From NCBI GenBank assembly GCA_050250795.1, contig JBFWNZ010000191.1, positions 1 through 7,172 of the forward strand: a DNA stretch of 7,172 nucleotides, given 5' to 3'. The stretch is from JBFWNZ01 sp050250795 (GTDB lineage: Bacteria; Pseudomonadota; Alphaproteobacteria; UBA8366). The notes below the pieces were generated by a model. That model was given only the letters and a program-made list of their open reading frames with translations, had not been told where the DNA came from and ran no database searches. The translations under genes were made by a program, and so were the position numbers. Numbering within the stretch: position 1 is the stretch's first letter; each line of letters opens with the position of its first letter. Shown one piece after another: positions 1 through 6,226 of the stretch.

Positions 1-1174
1 CCGGCGAATGCAGCGGGTGCTGTTTGTAAATGAACCGGTGCGATGCCGTTTGCGAAACATCGCGGCTGATGGGGAACTGCCGCTCCAGAACCGGCAGCAC
101 CGTATTGTCAAGTTCCGTGCGATGGGCGATATGTACGCGCGGCGCCTTGGAATTCAGCAGATAGTCCACGACGGAACTGCGCGCGAAGAGCGGCTCCAGA
201 TAATGGATGAAAATCGGATACTTGATCCCGGTCGCATAGCGCTCGTTCTTCCAGATTGTGCTCTTCTTGAGAATCGTCTGCTCGTCTGAAATGTAGAGAT
301 CGGCCTGATCGCACAGCACCGACATATGGTCGGTGATCCAGCCCCCGTTCGAAATGCCGTAGACGACGACGCGGCTGTAGCCCCGCCGGCCGCGCAGCCA
401 GCGGATCGCCTCGCAGGTCGCCCGCGACTGCAAGCCTTGCAAGGTCGTTCCCAGCATCTGCAGGCTTAGATTGGCGAAAGCCCCCTTTTCGGGATTCGTC
501 GTCAGATTCATCGCCAGCACGTCGACGCCGGCCTCGAACATCCGCTCGCCGATCCGGGCCATATAGTCCGGATAGTCGAGCCCCATGACGTGGTTCTCGG
601 TCGACCACAGGCCGTGCATTACAACAAACAGCGTATCCGGCTTCCGATCCCGTAAACCTGCCAGAGCGCGCAACTCCAGCGGCGGCGTGTCGAATCCGAT
701 GCGGATATCCTCAAGATCGCCGCTGTCGTGATAACGGCGCGAATGCAGAACCTCCACCGGCGACCCGTCGGCGCGAAGTCGTGGCCGGGGTGTGTCATAG
801 CCAAGGGCGGCATGCACCAGCCGGGGAAAATCAGGGTTGGGCGTATAGTCGAACTGGACGTCTACAGCCTTGATCTGGTTCTCAATATTGTTTTCGTAGG
901 GTTCGACCTTGTGGAGTCCGCCCTCGCAGGAACAGAGATTCTTCTCGGGATCGGGACAGGAGCAAGGCGGCTCCATATGATCCAGATCGTAATGCCGGAC
1001 GAAGCGCAGCATGTCCTTTCCGGCCAGTTCGGTCGTCGCCTTGTCGTACCAGAACGCCAGTCGCCGGAGGACTTGCTCTTTGTAAGCATAGCCGCCGAGC
1101 GCAAAAGCGCCGATCAGAAGCACGACAACAGCCAGCGTTCCGAGGACACGCCGCCAGGTCCGGGACAGGTTCAT
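1..1174 (-). CDS. Membrane-anchored alpha/beta-hydrolase-like protein, 3' end beyond window
   Basis: An open frame runs from an ATG at 1174 to the left edge without a stop, giving 391 residues and lacking the C-terminus. Residues 1-9 are basic (RTWRR) and residues 10-30 form one hydrophobic segment, so an N-terminal anchor with the rest in the periplasm is likely. A cysteine cluster, CSC-PDPEKNL-CSC, lies at residues 71-83. The hydrolase part follows: a beta strand ending in HG at 187-188 (possible oxyanion region) and the nucleophile elbow VVVYGISNGGW, with Ser275 as probable nucleophile. The catalytic acid and histidine are not assigned; the histidine may lie beyond the window. The start is supported by GGAG five bases upstream and by an ATGA overlap with the preceding hydrolase gene. 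The fold is fairly sure from the elbow and strand pattern. The substrate is unknown; an esterase or deacylase acting on a surface polysaccharide is an inference from the operon. Confidence 0.8.
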   Translation of the reverse strand, partial: MNLSRTWRRVLGTLAVVVLLIGAFALGGYAYKEQVLRRLAFWYDKATTELAGKDMLRFVRHYDLDHMEPPCSCPDPEKNLCSCEGGLHKVEPYENNIENQIKAVDVQFDYTPNPDFPRLVHAALGYDTPRPRLRADGSPVEVLHSRRYHDSGDLEDIRIGFDTPPLELRALAGLRDRKPDTLFVVMHGLWSTENHVMGLDYPDYMARIGERMFEAGVDVLAMNLTTNPEKGAFANLSLQMLGTTLQGLQSRATCEAIRWLRGRRGYSRVVVYGISNGGWITDHMSVLCDQADLYISDEQTILKKSTIWKNERYATGIKYPIFIHYLEPLFARSSVVDYLLNSKAPRVHIAHRTELDNTVLPVLERQFPISRDVSQTASHRFIYKQHPLHSP

Positions 1175-2436
1175 GGATTCTCCGTCTGCGGCCGGCGGCC
1201 GGGCGACCACGCGCCGGCCAGGAAACTCGCCGCCTGCCAAATCTCTGCGGAATAAACGCGATGCCCGCCATCGCCAGCAAGGCCCAGAAGCCTGTCCTCC
1301 GCCCCCGTCGCGCACCAGGCCGGCCGCGCCGCGGAGAGTACGGCATCGCCGAGTGCCGCAGCATAGATATGATCGCGGGCTCCCGAGATCGTGGCGAAAG
1401 GGCGCGGCGCGATCATTGCCACCACATCCTCGGTCTCGAACCACTCCAGCATTCCCGGCACCACGCCCTCGCCGCCATCGGCGCGGCGGCAGGCGATCGT
1501 GTCTCGAACCCGCCCCAGACTGCCGCTGATCAATGCCGCGGCGATCCGGGTATCCAGTGCCGCCGCGAACAACGCCGTCATGCCACCGGAACTGTGACCC
1601 GCTATCAGCAATCGACCGGTATCGGCGGTCGGTGCATCGGCCATGCCGGGCATCCCGGCCTCCAGCCAGTCGATGGCGGCCATAACGTCATGCACGCGCT
1701 CACCGACGAGGGATCGGCCTAAAAGCGTTGCTTGGGCAAACACGGACGCCGTGTTGTTGGCTTTCCAGGAGGGCGTAAAACGCCGCTCCCGCCGTTCGCC
1801 GAAGCCGAACTGCTCGACGCAAAGCACGATCCATCCCCGCGCCGCGCCCTGCCGCGCGATGTCAGGCCCGACCGGCAGGCGCTGATAGTCCGCCGGCTGG
1901 CGCATCTCCCCCCACGCCAGATGCATCCCCGCACCGGACCCGGCCTGCCACAGCAGGACCGGGCGCGGCCCCTGCCCTTCCGTGGCAATTACCGCAACAG
2001 GGACATGCCGTTCCGGCGAAAGCGGCAGGGTCATCCGAGTCAGGTAGATAGTCCGTCCGGCGGCGTCGAGACCGATCGGCCGAGAAGCCTGAAGTCCCGT
2101 GGCACGAACAGCGGGCGATCGGGACAAGTCGACCCGCAAGAGCCTGGATAATTTGTCTCGCGCCGCCGCTTGCCACCGTATCAGCGCGTCGCCATCGCCG
2201 ACATTCTCCGGCCGGAATGCAAAGGTGGGAACAGCGGCGGCGAAATGCGGTTGAAGGGCGTCGCTAGGCTGCAATCCGCCGTCGCGCGACGGAACGCGAA
2301 AGGGATCAGCCGGTCGGCCGAGCAACGCACGCAGCCGCCAGACCCCGGCGACGATGCGGGCAACTCCACCCCACATCGCAGCCGGCTTCGCCGCCGCCGA
2401 CTGCGGCGATTGCCATCCCCCCGGCGCCCCGATCAC
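1171..2436 (-). CDS. Alpha/beta hydrolase, dienelactone hydrolase / acetyl-xylan-esterase-like
   Basis: The product is 421 residues from a GTG start. An N-terminal stretch of roughly 120 residues includes a helical WQAAARDKLSRLL segment (89-100) of a kind seen before the core in large bacterial esterases. The core carries the nucleophile elbow IAGHSSGGM, with Ser282 as nucleophile in G-H-S-S-G, an acidic candidate Asp355 in SGARDHIY, and a C-terminal GDGGH with His392, so a complete Ser-Asp-His triad is plausible. No signal peptide or convincing membrane segment is seen, so it is probably cytoplasmic. It follows rfbD with a 4-base GTGA overlap and overlaps the next hydrolase gene by ATGA, which indicates co-translation with the rhamnose genes. 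Similarity in layout to the Abhydrolase_7 / acetyl xylan esterase families suggests ester cleavage, perhaps of acyl groups on a sugar. The substrate cannot be read from the sequence. Confidence 0.85.
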   Translation of the reverse strand: MIGAPGGWQSPQSAAAKPAAMWGGVARIVAGVWRLRALLGRPADPFRVPSRDGGLQPSDALQPHFAAAVPTFAFRPENVGDGDALIRWQAAARDKLSRLLRVDLSRSPAVRATGLQASRPIGLDAAGRTIYLTRMTLPLSPERHVPVAVIATEGQGPRPVLLWQAGSGAGMHLAWGEMRQPADYQRLPVGPDIARQGAARGWIVLCVEQFGFGERRERRFTPSWKANNTASVFAQATLLGRSLVGERVHDVMAAIDWLEAGMPGMADAPTADTGRLLIAGHSSGGMTALFAAALDTRIAAALISGSLGRVRDTIACRRADGGEGVVPGMLEWFETEDVVAMIAPRPFATISGARDHIYAAALGDAVLSAARPAWCATGAEDRLLGLAGDGGHRVYSAEIWQAASFLAGAWSPGRRPQTENP

Positions 2437-3380
2437 CGCGACCGCTCCTGCGGCCTAGGTGACGCATCCCCGGCCTGCAGCCCACCGTCCCTTCGCGACA
2501 GGATGTCCATCTCTGCCGCAAGCGCCTCTCGCCAACCCTGCGGCACGATCCCGAACCGCTGATACAGCCGCTCGAGGCTCAAACGCGAATTGAGCGGCCG
2601 AGCCGCTCGGCTTCGATAGCCAGCGCTGCGGATCGCATCCACCCGCTCCACCGCGATGGGAAAACCGCGCGCCCGGGCTTCCTCAAAGATCGCGGTGGCG
2701 AAACCGTGCCAGCTGGTTTCACCGGACGCGGCGGCGTGCACCACCCCTCCGACCCGGCGGAACAATGCGGCGGGATTCCCTTCCGATTGCGCGAGGATGG
2801 CGAGCGTGATCTCCGCCAGCAGCCGCGCGCTCGTCGGTGCGCCGATCTGGTCGTCCACGACCTGAAGCGCCCGTCGTTCAGCACCCAGCCGGAGCATTGT
2901 GAACAGGAAATTTCTCCCTGCCGCCGCATAAAGCCAACTGGTGCGGAGAATCAGGACCGCGGCACCCGATTCCCGCACCGCCCTGTCACCGTCCAGCTTG
3001 CTCCGACCGTATTCGTTCAACGGCCCCAGCCCGGCGTCCTCCTGACGCGGCGTGTCGCCAACCCCATCATAGACGTAATCCGTCGAATAATGCAGCAGTG
3101 CCGCGCCGTTCGCTGCAGCCCAAGCCGCCAGCGCGGCGGGCGCCGTGGCGTTGACCGCACGAGCCGTCGCCTTGTCGTCCTCAGCGCCCTCGACATCGGT
3201 ATAGGCCGCAGTATTGACGATCAACGTCGGCCGCCAGCGATCCAACGCCGCCCGCAAACTCTGCGCATCGGCGAGGTCCAGCGTATCCAAGTCCGTTGTC
3301 ACCAGCGGCCCGAAGCGGGCCAGACCAGCCGCCAGGGCGGAACCGAGTTGGCCGCCACAGCCGGTCAGCAGGATCGTCAC
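2433..3380 (-). CDS. rfbD: dTDP-4-dehydrorhamnose reductase
   Basis: RmlD reduces dTDP-4-keto-L-rhamnose to dTDP-L-rhamnose with NAD(P)H, the last step of the pathway, in the cytoplasm. The 315-residue product starts at the nucleotide-binding loop TGCGGQLG (6-13). It has the short-chain dehydrogenase catalytic set: Thr100 in YSTDYVYDG (98-106) and Tyr124/Lys128 in YGRSK. The sugar-binding side shows RTSWLY (146-151) and the VVDDQIGAPTS segment (174-184). The frame stays open upstream to 3542, but that extension lies in the rfbC gene and has no family counterpart. GTG at 3380 gives the normal RmlD N-terminus and overlaps the rfbC stop as GTGA. The ribosome binding site there is weak, so translation probably depends on coupling. 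The C-terminal tail after about residue 295 is somewhat longer than in most RmlD proteins and overlaps the next gene's start. Confidence 0.95.
   Translation of the reverse strand: MTILLTGCGGQLGSALAAGLARFGPLVTTDLDTLDLADAQSLRAALDRWRPTLIVNTAAYTDVEGAEDDKATARAVNATAPAALAAWAAANGAALLHYSTDYVYDGVGDTPRQEDAGLGPLNEYGRSKLDGDRAVRESGAAVLILRTSWLYAAAGRNFLFTMLRLGAERRALQVVDDQIGAPTSARLLAEITLAILAQSEGNPAALFRRVGGVVHAAASGETSWHGFATAIFEEARARGFPIAVERVDAIRSAGYRSRAARPLNSRLSLERLYQRFGIVPQGWREALAAEMDILSRRDGGLQAGDASPRPQERSR
2445..2449 (-). promoter_or_regulatory. Ribosome binding site fixing the GTG start of the hydrolase gene
   Basis: Reading on the minus strand, AGGAG lies eight bases before GTG at 2436-2434, inside the last codons of rfbD. 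This strong site supports the GTG that overlaps the rfbD stop as the true start. Confidence 0.75.
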
Positions 3381-3937
3381 GGGGCAGGCTCGTATGCCGG
3401 CAGCGATGTGACAGCGGACAAGGGCGGCGCCACGGCATCCGCGGCGGACAGCAGCGGGGTCCCGACCGGCCAGTCGATTCCGATTGCCGGATCGTCCCAG
3501 CGGACGCTCCGTTCGCAGGCCGGATCGTATAGCTCGGTACATTTATAGAAGAAGTCGGCGGTCTCGCTCAGCACGCAGAAGCCATGCGCGAATCCCGGCG
3601 GAATCCAGAGTTGGCAATGGTCTTCGGCATTCAGCACCAAGCCGGCCCAGCGTCCGAAGCGAGGGCTTCCAAACCTCACATCGACAACCACGTCAAACAC
3701 GCTGCCGCTCAGAACCGAGACCAGCTTCCCTTGCCCCTTGGGTTCCTGAAAATGCAGCCCGCGTACCGTCCCCTTGATCGACCGGGACAGATTGTCCTGA
3801 ACGAACCCACCGGGAACCCCAATCGCTGCGTAGCGGTCCGCCTGCCACGTTTCTTTGAAGAATCCGCGTGCGTCGCGATGGATTCTCGGTGTGATCGACA
3901 GCACCTCCGGCAACGTCGTGGGCGTCACCTCCATCAT
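3377..3937 (-). CDS. rfbC: dTDP-4-dehydrorhamnose 3,5-epimerase
   Basis: RmlC epimerises C3 and C5 of dTDP-4-keto-6-deoxy-glucose to give the L-rhamnose configuration. The product has 186 residues, the usual size for this cupin enzyme. Visible family landmarks are HRDARGFFKETW (20-31), QDNLSRS (47-53), RGLHFQ with the catalytic His62, PPGFAHGF (113-120), and FFYKCTELYDP with Tyr131. LLSAADAVAPPL (162-173) places Asp167 where the catalytic aspartate of the His-Asp pair is expected. The start is the first of two adjacent ATG codons (3937 and 3934). The first overlaps the rfbA stop as ATGA and has GGGAG six bases upstream at 3944-3948. A longer in-frame start at 3985 lies inside rfbA and adds residues not found in the family. 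It is the third gene of the operon, and its stop overlaps the rfbD start. Confidence 0.96.
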   Translation of the reverse strand: MMEVTPTTLPEVLSITPRIHRDARGFFKETWQADRYAAIGVPGGFVQDNLSRSIKGTVRGLHFQEPKGQGKLVSVLSGSVFDVVVDVRFGSPRFGRWAGLVLNAEDHCQLWIPPGFAHGFCVLSETADFFYKCTELYDPACERSVRWDDPAIGIDWPVGTPLLSAADAVAPPLSAVTSLPAYEPAP

Positions 3938-4821
3938 CGCTCGCTCCCGTCGAGCAAGCCGAGCAGGTAATCGCCATATCCGCACTTGGCCAGCGGCGCC
4001 GCGAGGCGGCGCAGTTGGTCATCGTCGATCCAGCCGCGCCGCCATGCGATTTCCTCGGGGCAGGAGACCTTCTGACCCTGGCGGCGTTCGATTGTCGCGA
4101 TGTAATTCGAGGCATCGAGCAACGAATCGTGCGTTCCCGTATCCAGCCACGCGAACCCGCGGCCAAGCTGCTCGACGAAGAGGTCGCCGCGCTGGAGATA
4201 GGCGTTGTTCAAATCCGTGATTTCCAGTTCGCCACGCGTCGAGGGCGACAGGGCGCGCGCGAATTCCACCACGTCGGAGTCGTAGTAATACAACCCCGTC
4301 ACCGCGAGATTCGAACGCGGCTGGCGCGGCTTCTCGACGATGGAAACCGCCCGCCCCCGGCCGTCGAGTTCGACCACGCCATAACGCTCGGGGTCGCGGA
4401 CAACATACGCGAACACCGTCGCGCCCTTCTCGCGGGCTGAAGCCGCGGCCAGGCGGTCGCTGAATCCATGTCCGTAGAAAATGTTGTCGCCAAGGATCAG
4501 GGCCACGGAAGAATCCGCGATGAAGTCGGCCCCGATCAGAAGCGCCTGTGCAATTCCTTCGGGCTTCGGCTGAGCCGCATAGTCGATGTGGATACCGAAA
4601 TCCGATCCATCGCCCAGCAGGGCTTCGAACCGAGGCAGGTCGGCCGGCGTCGAGATGATCAGTATATCCCGGATGCCGCCCAGCATCAGCACGGACAGCG
4701 GATAGTAGACCATCGGCTTGTCGTACACCGGGACGAGCTGCTTGCTGAGACTGCGGGTGATCGGATACAGCCGCGTGCCGCTGCCTCCCGCCAGGACGAT
4801 CCCTTTCCGCGTAAGCCCCAT
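3934..4821 (-). CDS. rfbA: Glucose-1-phosphate thymidylyltransferase
   Basis: RmlA joins glucose-1-phosphate and dTTP to make dTDP-glucose, the entry reaction of dTDP-L-rhamnose synthesis. From the chosen ATG the product has 295 residues, close to the family norm. It shows the nucleotidyltransferase signature LAGGSGTRLYP (10-20), SKQLVPVYDKPM (26-37), the metal-binding GDN (111-113) in LGDNIFYG, VEKP (162-165), GELEITD (197-203) and AWLDTGTHDSLLDAS (224-238). Two starts compete. ATG at 4821 gives the typical N-terminus MGLTRKGIVLAGG and has GAGG nine bases upstream. ATG at 4836 adds five residues (MRRRR), lacks a well-spaced ribosome binding site, but overlaps the rfbB stop as ATGA like the other junctions. 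The frame beyond that, to 4974, overlaps rfbB and is not used. The 3' end overlaps the rfbC start by four bases. Confidence 0.96.
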   Translation of the reverse strand: MGLTRKGIVLAGGSGTRLYPITRSLSKQLVPVYDKPMVYYPLSVLMLGGIRDILIISTPADLPRFEALLGDGSDFGIHIDYAAQPKPEGIAQALLIGADFIADSSVALILGDNIFYGHGFSDRLAAASAREKGATVFAYVVRDPERYGVVELDGRGRAVSIVEKPRQPRSNLAVTGLYYYDSDVVEFARALSPSTRGELEITDLNNAYLQRGDLFVEQLGRGFAWLDTGTHDSLLDASNYIATIERRQGQKVSCPEEIAWRRGWIDDDQLRRLAAPLAKCGYGDYLLGLLDGSER

Positions 4822-4832
4822 CCGGCGGCGCC

Positions 4833-5897
4833 TCATCCCTGCTGCACGGCCAAACCCAGACGCTGCCCTTGGTAGCGTGTGCGGCGGCGCAGATCCTCCC
4901 ACCAAGCTTGGTGGGACATATACCATTCGATGGTCGAACGCAGCCCCGCATCGAACGCGACCGCCGGTGCCCACCCCAGCTCCGCCCGGATGCGGGCCGT
5001 GTCGAGCGCATAGCGCCGGTCATGCCCCGGCCGGTCGGCGACCGTCGTCATCAGCGATGCATGCGATGCACCGTCGGTCCGCGGACGAAGCGTATCGAGA
5101 ACCGCGCATATGCCTTCGATCACGCTGCGGTTCGTCCGGCGATCCTCGGCGCCGATATTATAGGTGTGGCCCGGCTTTCCGGCCTCCAGCACCCGGTCGA
5201 TCCCGCGGCAATGATCGGCCACATGAATCCAATCCCGAACCTGCGCGCCGTCGCCGTAAACCGGCAGAGCCTTGCCTTGCAACGCATTGATGATCATCAA
5301 CGGGATCAGCTTCTCGGGAAACTGATAGGGCCCGTAGTTGTTCGTGCAGTTCGTGACCAGGGTGGGCAATCCATAGGTCATGTGAAAAGCCCGGACGAGG
5401 TGGTCGGCCGCGGCCTTGGTCGCCGCATAGGGCGAGTTCGGCGCATAAGCCGTCGCCTCTGTCGCAGCACCGTCCTCCAAGGATCCATAGACCTCATCGG
5501 TCGAGACGTGCAGGAAGCGAAAGCCGTCACGCGCAGCACCGTTCAGGCCATCCCAATAGCTGCGCGCCGCCTCCAGCAGGGTGAACGCACCGACGACATT
5601 GGTCTCGACAAATGCAGCAGGCCCGTCGATGGACCGGTCGACATGGCTCTCAGCCGCAAAATCGACAACCGCATCGGGGCGATGCTGCGCGAACAGGCGA
5701 TCCAGCAGGGTCCGGTCGCCGATTGAGCCCTCGACGAACACGAGATTGGGTCTGCCCTCGACGGCGGCGAGATTCGCCCGGTTGCCGGCGTAGGTAAGGA
5801 GATCCAGGACGACAACGGAGCGGCCTTCGTGCAATGCGGCTTGCACGTAGTTGCTGCCGATGAACCCGGCTCCCCCGGTTACGAGAATCGGCCGCAC
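4833..5897 (-). CDS. rfbB: dTDP-glucose 4,6-dehydratase
   Basis: RmlB oxidises, dehydrates and reduces dTDP-glucose to dTDP-4-keto-6-deoxyglucose using tightly bound NAD+. The product is 354 residues, the usual size. It begins with the NAD-binding loop TGGAGFIGSN (7-16), then DLLTYAGN (32-39), AAESHVDRSI (81-90), and the catalytic STDEVYG (132-138) with Thr133, Asp134 and Glu135. Tyr157 and Lys161 follow in YAATK, then NNYGPYQFPEK (186-196) and RDWIHV (221-226). These residues mark RmlB rather than a generic epimerase. The start codon is GTG with AAAGGG eight bases upstream (5906-5911); the N-terminus matches family members exactly. It is the first gene of the minus-strand operon, so the operon promoter must lie in the region between it and urtA. 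The C-terminus ends within a few bases of the rfbA start. Confidence 0.97.
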   Translation of the reverse strand: MRPILVTGGAGFIGSNYVQAALHEGRSVVVLDLLTYAGNRANLAAVEGRPNLVFVEGSIGDRTLLDRLFAQHRPDAVVDFAAESHVDRSIDGPAAFVETNVVGAFTLLEAARSYWDGLNGAARDGFRFLHVSTDEVYGSLEDGAATEATAYAPNSPYAATKAAADHLVRAFHMTYGLPTLVTNCTNNYGPYQFPEKLIPLMIINALQGKALPVYGDGAQVRDWIHVADHCRGIDRVLEAGKPGHTYNIGAEDRRTNRSVIEGICAVLDTLRPRTDGASHASLMTTVADRPGHDRRYALDTARIRAELGWAPAVAFDAGLRSTIEWYMSHQAWWEDLRRRTRYQGQRLGLAVQQG

Positions 5898-6052
5898 GCG
5901 TAGAGCCCTTTCGCCTGTTGCGAGGCGTCAACATACATCGTCTCCCGCCACCGCCATAGGCGACGCCGGTATAATCGACATGCGACAGCGCAAGGTGGGG
6001 TTCCCTTGTTACGGTTGGCGCAACAGATCATTTTTTAATCGAAAGACAAGAT

Positions 6053-6070
6053 TTGCACATTTTTTGTGCT
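6053..6070. promoter_or_regulatory. Probable NtrC binding site (upstream activator site)
   Basis: The sequence reads TTGCAC-N7-GTGCTT and contains the perfect inverted repeat GCACA-N5-TGTGC (6055-6069). This fits the known NtrC pattern TGCAC-N7-GTGCA, and its ends resemble the classic enterobacterial glnA site. Its centre is about 118 bases upstream of the transcription start expected from the sigma-54 promoter, a usual enhancer distance. Only one clear copy is seen, while strong NtrC enhancers often have two. The binding protein is inferred from the motif and its context. Confidence 0.65.
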
Positions 6071-6152
6071 TTGAGGCGCCGCCAGACACGCCGGCCGCAA
6101 CGCGCCTTCAACTAAACACCTGAAATACCGTCAGGTTCCGCGAGCCCGCCGC

Positions 6153-6169
6153 TTGGCATGCCGGTTGCG
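6153..6169 (+). promoter_or_regulatory. Sigma-54 (RpoN) -24/-12 promoter of urtA
   Basis: TTGGCATGCCGGTTGCG matches the RpoN consensus TGGCAYR-N4-TTGCW except for the last base. The invariant GG (6155-6156) and GC (6167-6168) are separated by exactly ten bases. Transcription should begin near 6180, leaving a leader of about 46 bases before the urtA ATG. The NtrC-like palindrome upstream and the nitrogen-related gene downstream strengthen the call. Confidence 0.75.
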
Positions 6170-6226
6170 TTGCAGCATTCCGGTCACACTCCCTAAACAC
6201 CAAGCTGCACAGTGGAGACGGATTTT

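Larger units (their letters stand above)
5898..6226. other. Divergent intergenic region between rfbB and urtA
   Basis: This 329-base region separates the two divergent operons. The half near rfbB is GC-rich. An AT-rich block with two T-runs (6030-6037 and 6060-6065) surrounds the NtrC-like palindrome. The urtA side carries the sigma-54 promoter and a leader of roughly 46 bases. The region must also hold the promoter of the rhamnose operon, but I could not pick out a convincing -35/-10 pair on the minus strand. Short open frames crossing it show no protein family features, and I see no tRNA, repeat or terminator. Confidence 0.8.

Noticed and set aside
108..1104. Several minus-strand and plus-strand open frames in the region of the left-edge hydrolase gene.
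   Set aside because: The frame open from 1174 to the edge has a start overlap, ribosome binding site, membrane anchor and hydrolase elbow. The others have none of these.
2706..3548. Long plus-strand open frame (280 codons) opposite rfbD and rfbC.
   Set aside because: It lies antisense to two well-supported genes, shows no recognisable domain, and has no operon context on that strand.
4869..5726. Long plus-strand open frame (285 codons) opposite rfbB.
   Set aside because: The encoded protein is rich in Arg and Pro with no family motifs. It is the antisense shadow of a clearly assigned dehydratase gene in GC-rich DNA.
5912..5927. Inverted repeat CGCCT-N6-AGGCG in the rfbB leader, a possible small hairpin.
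   Set aside because: Five-base arms in GC-rich DNA are expected by chance, with no T-run or other sign of a terminator or riboswitch.
5970..5975. Perfect TATAAT on the plus strand, a possible -10 element.
   Set aside because: No -35-like sequence lies 16-18 bases upstream, and on the minus strand it gives only a weak TATACC. It is also far from urtA, which has a better sigma-54 promoter.
6026..6038. GATCATTTTTTAA, resembling an IHF site that could help bend DNA for sigma-54 activation.
   Set aside because: It has two mismatches to the IHF consensus and lies upstream of the NtrC-like site rather than between it and the promoter.
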